The translations under genes were made by a program, and so were the position numbers. From Anastatus disparis (lineage: Eukaryota; Arthropoda; Insecta; Hymenoptera; Eupelmidae), in contig JAFFSR010000136.1 in NCBI GenBank assembly GCA_017163975.1, forward strand, positions 4,771,501 to 4,835,500: a DNA stretch of 64,000 nt, read 5' to 3'. The notes beneath the pieces were generated by a model. It was given only the letters and a program-made list of their open reading frames with translations. It made no database searches and was not told the DNA's origin. Shown piece by piece: positions 48,294 to 61,020 of this stretch. Position 1 is the stretch's first letter. Each line of letters opens with the position of its first letter.

Positions 48294-48480
48294 CTGAGGT
48301 CGTCAGTGGCTCACTCGGTACAGTGATGGATTTATAATCTCGTGGTCCCGAGTTCGAACCCCGGTCTCGGCCAATTTATACAAGTACCACTGTACGTTAC
48401 ATGTGCTTTGTTCATAGACGACCTCCGTCGATAATTAGCATCGAAATCAGAGCATAAATACAGCGACGTTAAATAAAAAA
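48294..48480 (+). mobile_element. tRNA-derived SINE
   Basis: The head resembles a tRNA gene. A-box-like TGGCTCACTCGG lies at 48307-48318, and B-box GAGTTCGAACC at 48350-48360 is followed by CCGGTCTCGG. An unrelated body follows and ends CAGCGACGTTAAATAAAAAA. The tRNA part cannot fold into a clean cloverleaf and is followed by a non-tRNA tail, so this is a SINE and not a tRNA gene. The antisense strand shows the RPGFELGTTR peptide that B-box sequence encodes. Confidence 0.85.
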
Positions 48481-51400
48481 TGATTGAAATATGTTCAAGT
48501 TTTCTAATAATTTTCTTTTGCTTTAATTTATAATTATACTCTTGTTTCATATATTTCAATATTAGTTTATTTACTTCAATTCAATTAATTTGATTTGTAA
48601 AATTTTGAAGTAAATTTACTCTAAAAAATTTATATCAAAATTATTTATAACGTTATCAGACAAAATTCATATATTAAATGAAAAAAATTTTAAAGTAAAT
48701 AATTTATATTTATTATCATGTAATATGTATAATAACTTTGCAAATGATTTACATTAAAAATTATTTTTTCGAAAAATATAATTTTAAAACATAATTCATA
48801 AACAAATCGAAACTTAATTTTCTATATTTGTCGTTATACATTGTTTTTTTAATGAAAATTAATGTTTGATAACAATGATATAAGAAAACTTTTATTAAGA
48901 GGAAGGATAAGGATAATATTTGGAAGGATTTGTATTTCACAATATTTATTAGTAGATTATCATTAGTTTTGTTTTTTGCTCATTATTAAAAATAAGAATG
49001 ATAAAAGGATTACACGGTTATATGTAATATTTAAATATTTAAGAAAAATAGAAAAAAAATTGTTTTCTAATGTTCCAATTACAAATTTATTTCTATAATT
49101 TTTTTCACACCCTTTGCAATACTTAAAACCCATTGGCTTTTAAAGTGTTACAACAATTTTTTAGGTAAGATGATTTGTTTTCTTTTTCTAAACGAACAAA
49201 TAGTTTTATAACATTTAAAGTCGTAAGTGCATGTGAAAGTATGTCGGTTAAATACTCTCTTGTGCGAGTGAACAAATTGCGAAAAAATAGAAGGAGAAAT
49301 GCGTAAGTCGTCGCCTGTACAGTGATTACATGATTTAAGTAAAACAATTAAAGCAATTAAAGTCTCGACGAGTATATAAATTAAATATTTAACGACTTGC
49401 CGACAAAAATCGCCAGAACACTAGGTATTTTTTTCCTTTTCTCTAATCATTAATCAGTTATTAATATTAAATTCTTATTTTATAAAAAATAGTCCTATTC
49501 TGGAAGGTACTAATCTCTCTGCAAAACCCCAATTTCCGAATTTCCAAGTGACAAAAGATTCGAAAATCAATTTTTATTTTGGTCTAACTTGGAATAGAAA
49601 TGTATGGAAACATATTTAAACGAATTTACAACAATCATGCTTCTTTCTATCTCTTGCACTCAGAAAAGGACTATTTAAAAATAACAAAAAAAATATTTAC
49701 ATACAAAAACCTACCAGACTTTATTTCTGAAAAAATCATTCATTTAAACAGAAATGAAAAAAAATTATCAAAAACATATTCAACTTTTTGTTTTTTATAA
49801 AAATACAAATACTTAATCATTTAATAAATTTTGTTTGAAAGAAATGAAAATCTAAGTAGGTTCGTATAGACAGCTTTAAGATATATGCATTCATAAAAAA
49901 GTGTAAAATGTGGCTTCAACTTTCATTAAAAAAAAAAAAAAATTAAATTTAAGAAACAATTTGTTTTTTAAATAAATTTGCCATGTAGATTTAATTAAAG
50001 TAAAATGAAATTTTTTATAAATAAAGTTGCTGTAAAATATTTAAAAATGAAAAAAATTGAAAAAAAAGATGAAATTTCGTGCATTTGAAAGTGTTGGACG
50101 TTTGAGTGCGTAAACATATCGCGTCGTCTTCGAGGCTTGGGTAACAGAAACTCTTTTACCAAGAGTAATATGAAATAAAAAAGCAATGCTAAAAACGCAA
50201 TTAACAAAACTAAAGCTCAAGGCTTTTGCCTAAAATAATATCAGGTTTACTGTTAAATTTCTTTTTAAAGTTTTTTTCTATATGTCTATATACAGGACTG
50301 CTAAGATCTACTGCTAAGTAAATGGTCAATTTCTTTTCCCAACCCTGCATACGCGAATTCTGATGCCTCGCAATGCTCTGTAAATATATGGATTGTAATT
50401 TTTTCACATTTTTTCTTTGACTTTGTTTTTCATGTTCTTCTACATACTATATAGTGTCACACGACCGTCATGAAGAGCGGGAAATCGCAATTTCCTAAGA
50501 GTAAATATTCTGAGCGCAAGTCCCCTAAAACTACAAAAATATATATGTACTCACAGTGTGTCGTTGTACATTACGCACATTTGTTTTCTTTGTCAACATG
50601 ACAGAGGGAACCGTAGAAACATGTATTTTTCGCTTTGATAGAAATCTAGATTACATTGATTCGTACTCTTTCGTTCTTCGTTAAAGTTTTTTTCACTCGA
50701 GCATGTCCCGCACGTAATAGATGATATCTATGTTCTAAGTTTTTAATGAAAAAAAGTCTAACGAATAAGGTAAAAACAGACTTTGCATTACAAAAAAATA
50801 CTGTTTTAATAAATTACTCTATTAGACTTTTTTTTTTAAGTATTTTTGGTTATGTTTTTTTACAAAAAGTTTACAAATTACCACCTTGATTTTTAATGTG
50901 AAATCTGGTCATATGTAATCTCGATTCTTATCTAACATATGACTGTATGATCCTTAATTGAACTTTTTACGTCCCTCATTTTTAGTAACCGTAATAGAAT
51001 CTTTGTCACTCGTTTGATGAAGGAAAAATTTATAAAATCCAACAATTATAATGTAGTAATATTTATTCAAATCCTTGCTGTAGATATTATGCGTGATTTT
51101 GTTGCAAGGTATAGAATATTAAATTAGTTGCACGGCATTTCTAACGTTTATATATTCCGTTAACCTAGCACAATGAAATATTAAACGATGACCTGAACAT
51201 TCCTTACAATATTATATGCTCTAATGATTTTGTTTATTTAAAATAAGTTTCGTAAAATTTCACAGTTTATATATTGTAGAATAAAATAATGATTTTACAA
51301 TTTATGGCATTATTCTTTTTAATTATAAAACGTATATCGCAATTGCAGCTGATTCCTATAACTTTAAATATTCTCGATACTCATAATCATTCTGATGAAA

Positions 51401-51788
51401 AAAAAAATTAAAAATTCACAGCTAAAATTATCTCATCCCTGGTCTTTTGTTTAAAGCTAGATATACACAATCATACATCAATAAATTTGATTTAAAAAAA
51501 AGTATAATACAGAGAAAAAAATTAGTCTTGACTGTCAGTAAAAGCATATGCCACGTGTATATAAATTGATATCGTACAAACGACGAATCTTTATGAATAT
51601 CGCGATTAAAAGAATTAATGAAAAGTTTGTCGACTATTTCATTTATCCTTTTGTTTAGTGACACAAACAATTTTTTTATAATGTTATAATTACCGTGATT
51701 AAAGATAAATTATAAATTTCGATTTCCTGTTAAATCTGTATTATTATCGTATTTGTACATCTGATGAAGTTTAGAATGAAATCAGCCA
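48481..51788. other. Downstream flank of the PPM1 gene
   Basis: The PPM1 3' UTR must begin at 51788 and run leftwards; its end could not be placed. The patches near 50080-50160 and 50440-50720 are somewhat GC-richer and might belong to a long UTR. Open frames on the minus strand at 49995-50407 show no recognisable similarity. Confidence 0.45.
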
Positions 51789-54700
51789 TTAATTATATCG
51801 AAGGAAATCGTATGATAGACCTATACTGTCTGCTCTGCTAGGGCATGCTTGTCGAAACACATCTTCAATAAACTTTTGCCTGTAACAAAAAAATGAAATT
51901 ACATTTCTGAAACTCTTAAAGACCAAATATTCATAGTTACTGAACATTTGATTAATTAATAAGTTGATATTTTTCATTTTACTTTTATTATAAAATCTCA
52001 AGAATATCAGTGTTTTTAAATTTCTTAAACAGATAATTCTTATGGTGTAGTTTAACTATTTAAAATTCTTGTTCATTATAAAATATCAAACGAGAAATTT
52101 AAGTATTCAAATTTTACCAAGGTCAAGATCAAGAAATATTCTATTTTGGAAAGATATCTAATTATATGTATGGGATACAAGCCAAATTGTTAATGTTCTT
52201 TTCATTCTTTGTGTCGAGACCTTCGGTCGTTTTAATTATATAAGCAAAACTGTCTACATGAACGTAGGAATTTGGCTGCGTTTTGAAAGGGTTATGCCCG
52301 AATCATAAAATTACTTCCGTGAAGCAACAACTTTCTCGACAGTCGTTTTGTTCATAAGGAACTAGTAACACCATTTTAACAAACGTCGTGTGATTTTGAA
52401 TTTAGCATTATTATAGTTTAATTATTATTAAAGTAATTCGTGTTTAATAAAGTGGCAATCAAGAAATATTTTTTTAAACATTTTTTATATGTTGTATTAA
52501 ATTTTTTTTCAAGGTTGATAGAACAAATTTTTAAAACTGTCAAATTTACAATATTAAAATAAAATTTTATTATAATTTATTTACAAATTTGCATATCAGC
52601 ATTTTTCATTGTTTAAATAGTAATGATTTAACGATAAATAGACTATATGCGAATTCCCAAAAGCTATTAATTAAAAAAAGAAGATTAATTACTAAATGTG
52701 AAGTATGAAAAATGAAATAGTTTTAAACAATTATCATATTTTTATCTTAATAAATTATTCTTTATCTAAAGTTTGTTATACAAAGAATTTAAGAAATAAT
52801 TTAAAAATATATTTATTCTTAATACACAATAAAATATGAAATAGCAACTTACTTTGCAGGAAGCCCACCCCCAGGAGGCAGATTAGGTATACCCTGGTCC
52901 ATGAGAATATCGAGAAGTGTTACGAATTCAAATTCCTTTTTCTCTTCTTCTTGGAAAACTATATCTGTTAAAAAAAAATAACATTAATATCTTTTACATA
53001 ATTCTTTAATTTCCTATAATGCGCTGTGCTTACAAAATTCTTTAAAAGGTAATATTGAATAAATCAAGCATAAGGCATTCACACTAACATTTTCCATTCA
53101 TATTATATACTTATTAAAAATAACATTAAATATTTTTTTTTAAATTAACAATTAATAAATTAAAAAAATGATTTTTAAAGATGCTGATGTTTGCTTAATG
53201 TTGAAAGCTTGCATGATTACGCATGATTAGATATTAACATAACAAAGCTAAAAAGTGTAAACACACCCATAAGCAACAACTAAATTATTAAAGCGAAGGT
53301 CAAAAAAAACATGCAGCTACTTAGGACTGGAATTTTTGTGTGTATTTTTACAGTACATTTCTTATGGATGAAGATTATAGATTATTTAACGGTATGCGGT
53401 ATACTCCGGTCATAAGTAGGTACATTCTCTTTTTGCTATATTAATTATTGATTACTTTTAAATTTATCTAATAATTTTGTATAAATTTTCCACCATTGGA
53501 ATTGTTTAATTTTTTATAATTATTTTTTTATATATTTCAATTTATTTTACTCATTATTTTTTTTCAATATGATCTTATGAATTTAGTTGCATGATAACGG
53601 CAACTGCAATGTTCTGCCATAAGAAATGCATTGCCGTTATATGTACATATTGAATGCTATAATAATATGTAAAAGAATGAACTCTAAAATGTAATCATTT
53701 TATTGTTACCTACCTGTTTATTTACATCTTGTCAAAAAAGTAAACTAGTTTAAAACAAAAAAAATTTATAAAACGCTCTAACTCAACAACTCCAAAGGTG
53801 GAATTTTTTTTTTTAACTAAGTAACTGCAAAATACGAAATTATAAAGAAAAAATTCTAAAAGTGGATTCAAAAATCAATATCATTTAAGATCATCAATAA
53901 CAATCCATAAATATTTATTGCTTTTGTACTATATTCCTGGCACAATTAATTTTGTTAAACAAAATATTAAGCTAACAATTCAACTATATACGATGATATG
54001 TTTTTTTATACATCTTTAAACAAAATATTTTGATCATATTTTAATCACTATACATTGTATTTAGTTTCGTAAATATACTGTATCGAAGTATAATAGTGAT
54101 AATTTTTAGTTAGAAACGTGTTAATTTGTATTAATAAGATGTAATACTGACGAAGTTTCTTTCATATACATAAATAGCACATTATAATTTATTTTTATAG
54201 AATCATTGTTAATAAACAATTAAAAATAGATATTTAGTAATAGCTTTTTTTTATTTTTATCTGTGTTAATTTACGATCAACGTAAATGAATGATATAGCA
54301 GAATTTTAATTAGAATAAACAGTATATAATATTTTTTATGAAAATTAATATTATTATGCTCAATATAATAGTAATTTTAATTTTATTTATGTTAGTAGGA
54401 AATAAAAAGCTCCATCATATTTATCATTTTTTACACAAGTGCACTTTATCCATACTATATTGAGAATTATTTGTTATTTAAAATTATTTCAATTAAATTA
54501 GAATCATAATCACCAATGTAAAATATATTAATCAGTATGGAATATCTCATTGTTAAATTTACTATTCATACAAAATTTTAACATATAATATTTGAATTAA
54601 AACAGTTTTGCAATTATAATATACAAAAATAAATTAAATATCTAATTTAGATATTTATATAGTATTTTTATAACAACAATAGTTCTTAATCTTATGTACT

Positions 54701-57366
54701 TATGCTTGAAGAACTAGAATGGAGCTAAAGTAGTTAATTATTCACAATTTATTGCACAAGAGCTGCACAGCAGTTACATAGTTTTTTTATTGTTAAATAT
54801 ATTACTACTTTTTAGCATATATAGTTTTTTTTAAAATTTTGTTAATATTTGATTAATTGACTGATATTTACTAATTTTAGAGCTAATTATTTGGGAATTT
54901 CTCACGTTTTATAAAAGGCAGTACTTGTTATTGAAGTTTTAACCTATTATTCTAGAAGGTCAATTCTAACACCAGCATTTACGAATTACTGCTGTATTTT
55001 TTGATTAGCTGTAGATTGTAATGCCTTTTAATTTTGTTCATAATAAATAACAATTTCCCTAACGTTTTTTCAACAAAATATCTTATCTGTCATGTAAGTT
55101 AATTTGCGTTAGAAACATTACTTTTTGTAATTTATATAAGAAATATGTACTTTATTTTATGTCTAATTGCAATAAGATTTTTTTTTCAAAGCCAAACTTT
55201 AAAATGTCTTGGCTTGATCAAGTTTCGGTCTACTACCAGCGCGCACAGCAGATTGTCAATATGTTTATATTTATTACATTTGCACCAAGAATTACTGCAC
55301 AATTTGTTACTAAATTGCGGATTCATATGCTTGTCAGGTGCGTTCACGAGCGCGCGATCGTGAACGCCTATTAATGCAACAGCATAAGGAAAGTAGTGAA
55401 TACATATATGGATAAGAGAATGAACCTTTAATTGTCCTTTCAATGAACATGTCGAGTTCTGCTTCCTTCTTTTTAGCCTCAGGATTTGGCTTTGGAGCTC
55501 CAGGAAATGTGATCAACACTATACTCATGTTATCTCTGCTACCCTATAAATGATTGTAATCAATAGTAATTGATTATAAAATGTTTACAATTTGACTAGT
55601 AATGCCTGAATGAATTCTTCATTTATTTTTGTTCGCATAAAATTTTGGTTAATATAAAAGTAAAAATATTTTTATACACTAATTATTTAATATATCTTTA
55701 ATATATTTTTGCAAGTTACATAAGTAAATTATTAAAAATTATTTTACATTAATTATTAGCATTTTAAGTTCAAAATTTGATTTAATATCTTTGCGATAAT
55801 TTAATTGGCTTTATATAAAAATGGTTTTAAAAACTAATAAATTTAAGTAATTTTATAAATATTGGTATAAAAGTGCCTTACTTTATATAAACTGCTTACT
55901 TTATGTAAAAGTGGCTTACTTTATATAAACAAGTATCAATGACTTGATTAGTAACTGCTTCCAAGTCGTCAGTGATGAGCAGCCTTGAGTGAATAAAATC
56001 GCACAGGTCTTCGTTGGTCATGACATCCCAAATCCCGTCACACGCCAACACCAAGAATTCATCGTGTTCGTCATCTCTGTCGCGTACAAAAATTTCTGGT
56101 TCAGGAGACACCAGCTGTTCACAAGGGCCACGTCCCTCAACATTCTTATATTCATAATCCCCAAGGGCTCGTGAAACAGCTAATAATCCATTTACCCGCT
56201 GAATAGCAACAGTACCACCAGCATTTTGGATTCTTTCTTTTTCAGCAGGTAGAACTGGTTTATGATCGCGCGTGGAGAAAATTGGATTACCTGACCGGCA
56301 AAGCACCGCTCGAGAATCTCCACAATTGGCAATGTAGATGTTTTTCGGTGATATAAATGCACATACCTATTAAAACAATTAAATAAAATTATATTTAATC
56401 ATTCAAACAATAAAAAAATTTTTTTAATATAATTTAAAAAAATTAAGATTATAGTTTTAATGAAGAATGTATCTATCCATGCAAAGCAAGACTTTGGCAA
56501 AATGTTCATTTTTTAACTAAATAAAAATAGAGTATCTTAAGATTAAGAGATGCATATCAATTTAAATAAAATGTGTAGTTGGCAAGGAATTTGAAATGGA
56601 TAATTTGTTGACATAGAAACTAAAAGATGGTGAAATTGCAATTTTTCATATAAAAACATACTTTTTATACATAAATTTTATAAAAAAAAAGTTTTGCATT
56701 AATTTATCTTATTATATCAGCATTTATAGCATTTTTTTCAAAAACAATTTAATTTTAACTATGCAGAATAACATTGAAAGAATTTCATAATCATTTCAAA
56801 AATATTTTAAACTAGAATTATAATTAATATTTTTGATGATGCTTCTAGTGATGGTGTGGTGTTTATATAAGATCTGATTTTAATGGTATTACAATAAAAA
56901 AAAAACAAATTCTTTCATTATCAATTTGACTATAGTTTTGGCTATAGTAGAGAACAATCTCTCAGCTTTTTTCAAATCATTGAAATATAAAAATGTAAAT
57001 TTAAACATTTCATAATTTATAAACAATAATTGTATAAAAAAATTCACTTTGATCAGTTTAGTTGGCATTGGGATAGCATGCAAAATTAAAAAAGTATGAA
57101 TTTGAATTATCATTGTATATACTATTTACATTGTTTATTTCCCGTAAGTATTCCATTGGAATACCATTGAAATCGGATTTCATTATATAATTAACATTGT
57201 TTACTTTTTATAGAAAGTAAAATTTTTATTATTGTTTTAATTGTTATTTGTATTATGACAAAGAAATAAAATTTGTAAAATACATGTTTAATCTACTTTT
57301 AGATAAAAACAAGATTTTTGTATTTGTAAATACTTATACATGAAATAAATATGTAACTACTTTATA

Positions 57367-57428
<62 letters not shown>

Positions 57429-57877
57429 ACACACATATTCCTAAAATGAATAATAAACATGCAACTGATTAGATCAGCAAAAACTATGATACAAAATATA
57501 TATTTACATACCGCAGTTGAACCAGACTTATCAGTACCATCACACATTTCTGGAAGACCTCGCATTTTGTCATCCAGACTTAAAAAGCCAGAATGTATTC
57601 CTTTTATCACATTTTCAGCTTTGAATTCCTCTGTTTGCATTATACACTCTAGTAAATGTTCTGCACTATGTGCTGATACTAAAGCCCCTGCATGACCATC
57701 AAACACAGCAAAATAACTCCAGTCTGAAAGACCACCTTCAAGACCAGTTATTGCCCTGTGTGCATCTTCCATTTCCAATCGCCAGCCTTGCATGCTGGCG
57801 ACTCCATACCTAAGACCATTACCTTCTCCATGCTCATTATATTTGTCTGTCTTAGGTGTGTCTAAAAATGCCCCCAT
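51789..57877 (-). CDS. PPM1A/PPM1B-type protein phosphatase (metal-dependent)
   Basis: Five exons on the minus strand, 57512-57877, 55920-56366, 55426-55543, 52853-52964 and 51789-51879, give 377 residues. Human PPM1A has 382. [20 protein letters not shown] is the myristoylatable PPM1 N-terminus (Gly2). Metal and phosphate ligands are all present: R33, E37, D38, FDGHAG with D60-G61, ACDGIWD with D232, and GSRDN with D275. The following alpha-helical domain (LDILMDQG...IEDVF) is typical of PPM1A/B. The family dephosphorylates kinases of stress and TGF-beta signalling; the Drosophila counterpart is alphabet. The donor of exon 3 is GTTCAT, weak. Reading past it appends about 30 residues before a stop, a possible isoform. 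A spliced 5' UTR is likely. Confidence 0.94.
52965..55425. other. PPM1 intron 3
   Basis: A 2.46-kb AT-rich intron. It contains the GC-rich hairpin at 55339-55366 close to its 5' end. An inverted pair (CATTTCTTATGG near 53357 and CCATAAGAAATG near 53624), with the hairpin ATAACGGCA...TGCCGTTAT at 53595-53640, may mark a decayed element. Confidence 0.5.
55339..55366. repeat. GC-rich palindrome in PPM1 intron
   Basis: Twenty-eight bases from GCGTTCACGAGCGC to GCGATCGTGAACGC form a palindrome with a single mismatched pair. It lies 60-90 bases downstream of the weak exon 3 donor on the minus strand, in otherwise AT-rich intron. Confidence 0.75.
57373..57420. repeat. (TA)n microsatellite in PPM1 intron 1
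   Basis: About 24 TA units lie some 90 bases downstream of the exon 1 donor. They create an artefactual IYIYIY open frame on the minus strand. Confidence 0.9.
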
Positions 57878-57902
57878 AACTAACTAACTAACTAACTAAT
57901 TC
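57878..57902 (-). repeat. (GTTA)n directly upstream of the PPM1 start codon
   Basis: On the minus strand, five to six GTTA units abut the ATG at 57877. They supply TAG triplets in more than one frame immediately before the start, which would end any upstream reading. Confidence 0.8.
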
Positions 57903-57992
57903 TTCACTGAAGCAATTTACTATCTTTTCTTTTTCTGTATTATTTTACCATCATTTTCCATCGATCGAATGAAGGAACACTTGGCATGTTTC

Positions 57993-58096
57993 TATCTGTA
58001 AAGAACAAATAATAATTTTAATATTTTGTATGTAAAGACTATTGTATCTGTAAAGAACAAATAATAATTTTAATATTTTGTATGTAAAGACTATTG
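57993..58096. repeat. Perfect 52-bp tandem duplication containing a candidate 3' splice site
   Basis: The unit TATCTGTAAAGAACAAATAA and onward to GACTATTG occurs twice without change (57993-58044, 58045-58096). On the minus strand each copy contains TTGTTCTTTACAG, a good acceptor, about 120-170 bases upstream of the PPM1 start codon. Confidence 0.85.
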
Positions 58097-61020
58097 ATTA
58101 TTGATTTAACATTACTGATGGTTTGCTGTAAAATTTTGTAAATTTTGTCTTGATGAAATTTATATTATTATCAGTTGTATCTTGTTTTCAGAATATCTTA
58201 AAATTAAATTGATGAAGTTAGCTTTTGGACAAAAAAAGTAAAAAATTATTATAAAAAAAACTTTAACTATGAGTAAAAATTTTTGGTTTATTACCAACAG
58301 TTTTGAGATAGAAAAAGTTACTACTGCATAACTTTATTTCGAAACAACTTAATATTTATTTCAGATTTCCTATATTATTTAATAACAATTATCGCTATCC
58401 ATTGTAAGATCAAATAAATTAAATGAAAATAAATAGCTGTATCTAATTATATTTCTGCTGCATCAGCTTATTGCATTTATAAAACAGCTTTTTTTCCACT
58501 TTTTTTTATATTTGATAAGTTACACAACACACAAGCGTCTTTGAGGCCATGAACAAAAAGAAGTAACTATTTCATAGAAATACAGTAATCAAAATATTAA
58601 TTTTGTTCATTGAATGCTCTCAAAAACAAAAAAGAATATTAATTTAAAATATTGCGTAAATAAGAAAATTAAGGTTTTAATGGTAATCTATAAAAATAAC
58701 TTTAAATTTAAATTATCTCGTTAATTTGACCGAAATGTAAGAAAAAAATTATAGGAACGCAATAAACTCTAATGAATTTCGTATCTTTTAATACTTAAAT
58801 TCTTAAAATTTTAATCTACACTTTGTAACTTTTTTTTCAAATCGATTTGCAAATACGATAACGTAATAATACGCGCACTGAGAAATTGAAAGATAATAAT
58901 ATACCTATCTACATGAAAATGGAAATTTTTGTTTTTAACATAAAAACTATAAAAATATTTCACTATATTCGTAAAGTCAAAGAGAAAAAAAGAAAAAAAA
59001 GTACGTACACAAACAACGTCTTTTACTCTCATCTAGATTAAATCAATTTTTTATAGTTTCAACCAAAAAAGCCACCAAATCACTTGTTCCTTTACTTTAA
59101 GAAATTTTAAGAAAATAAAAATAAAAAAACTGTAACGTACGAAATATAAAGTATTTATTATATATTATAAAACTTTGGTCGTCGTTTTTCCCCTAACGTC
59201 CCAGTTTTTCTCTGGCCTCTCTGTAGAGAAAAAAAGAAAACGTACGTGCGCGGTAGGCCAAACTATTGAAAGATACTGAAATAGCACTGGCACACACAAC
59301 GTACAACCTAACAAGCACACATGCAAAAAGGAGCCAAACTCGCGGAGAGCGTTTTAACGCGTGTCGTCTATGTGTATTTGCTTTTTGCCCTCTTCTCCTG
59401 CTGCTGCTACTGCTGCTGGCTGCTTGTTCTATCTTTCTCTCCGTTTGTTCAGCGCGCGCCTACTATACATATCCATCTTTTTTTTCAAAGCTTTCGAAGG
59501 CAGACGGAAATGCGGCACATACTAATGTCTTATCTTATACCGTAATTTTTTTTTTAAATCTATTTTCAGAAATCACGTAGAAAATATAATGTAATATTTA
59601 CTACAACGTAATTTTTTTTCAATGATAGATTTTTGTTTTAACTATAGTCACCGGATGCGCTATTCGCGAAGTTCGCGCGCACAAAAATTAGGTTATGACG
59701 ATTTAACTAAGAAAAAGAAGAAAGATGAACGTTACAGTTGGAAAGAAAAGAGAGCGAGAGAGAGATAGAAAAAGAAACTAAAAACCGCGTGATAAAAAGA
59801 GGGAGGCTCCCCTAGTTTTCCTTAAAATAGGCACCTTTAACACTCACTGATTTACAACAAATTTGCCTTTGAGAAAAACGATGAGATGAATACTTACTTG
59901 CAAATTTTTATTTTTTTTTAATACATCATTACAATTAACACATACGTAAAGAATAACATTATTATTATTATTTATACGTATAACATACAAATAAATATAA
60001 TTATATGTCTATATATACGTGTGTGTATATATATTTACATCATGTACGAACAACAAGCAAGCTCCTGTTTATCGTAAACCTCTACTCTCGCGTCCGTTGA
60101 AAATGCGCAAGTATAATACCCGTCTCATGTTTCCTTATATTGTGATGAAAATTTCATATACGCACAGCACGCTTTCTCTTTCAATTCTAATCAACGCATA
60201 CATAAAATCAGCTCGCACTCTTTTTTCTCTCCCATTTGCAATGTAACTTGAATTTTTTCAAACTTTAATTATAAACATGTACAACGTATTTACTGTACCT
60301 CCTCTTCATGGGTTGTATGTATATGTATCCTCTTCTTTGCTTAATAATCCACACTTCCTCGTTTGTAAATGCGCGTGTATATTATTTTTACTACGCTCGT
60401 TTCTTTACTGCATTTACACGCTACGTTTAATTAAAAGAGGAGGAGGAGAAGAGAGAAAAAGATTCTCCTCTCGTTTTCTCTATATGTACACACGTTATAT
60501 ATGTTTGTGTGTGTGTAGTATATATTTAAAATAATAAAAAAAACGTTAACGCACAAGCAGAACAAGAGAAATAGAAAGAGATGAGGAGCAACAAGGACGA
60601 GATCGGTATCGACGACTGATGGTTGGGGGGCGCCAGGGCTCAACGAAACTTTGTGTATATGAATGGCGGAGCCACATTACATATTTTCTTCTAGCCCGTA
60701 CCACAGTGCAGTGTAAGTAAGACAAAGATAAAGTGATAACAAACATCATGCTAAAGAAAGAGATAGCTTGAAATTTCGAGTAGGAGAAATATCAGTTTTG
60801 TTGCGCTTGCGCATTTAATTTTTAAGAATGTCGTCATTGAGGACCAATCAAATGAACGCGGCTGCTTCGCGCGCGCGTCTTTGTCATTATTTGGGTATCC
60901 CCTAACCTTCGCCAACAAATTTTTTATATGTATATATATATATGCCGATTTTGTTCTAACTTTCAAAAGGGGTCCAAATGAAACTGGGGTCGCACAGTGG
61001 GTCGGTGCGTTAGTTACCGT
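58097..61020 (-). promoter_or_regulatory. Presumed PPM1 5' UTR intron and promoter region
   Basis: The region 59150-61020 has higher GC and CpG content than anything else in the last 20 kb, with CGCGCGCGTC near 60868, a CCAAT box (GGACCAATCA, 60841-60850) and purine/pyrimidine-rich tracts. This composition suits a housekeeping promoter and non-coding first exon for PPM1 or for a divergent gene to the right. No exon boundary can be fixed. Confidence 0.35.
59398..59426. repeat. (CTG)n-like trinucleotide tract
   Basis: CTGCTGCTGCTACTGCTGCTGG, an interrupted CTG repeat, lies in the GC-richer region upstream of PPM1. Confidence 0.7.

Noticed and set aside
48294..48370. A functional tRNA gene
   Set aside because: The A and B boxes are present, but the acceptor and anticodon stems do not pair cleanly and a SINE body follows.
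48332..48559. Minus-strand open frame ending RPGFELGTTRL
   Set aside because: The peptide is the antisense reading of the SINE B box and not a gene.
55145..55443. Overlapping frames on both strands in PPM1 intron 3
   Set aside because: There is no recognisable family. The plus-strand frame is intronic and antisense to PPM1, and the GC palindrome explains part of the openness.
57362..57500. C-terminal IYIYIY extension of PPM1 exon 1
   Set aside because: It is translation of a TA microsatellite past a good GTATGT donor; splicing at 57512 restores the family sequence.
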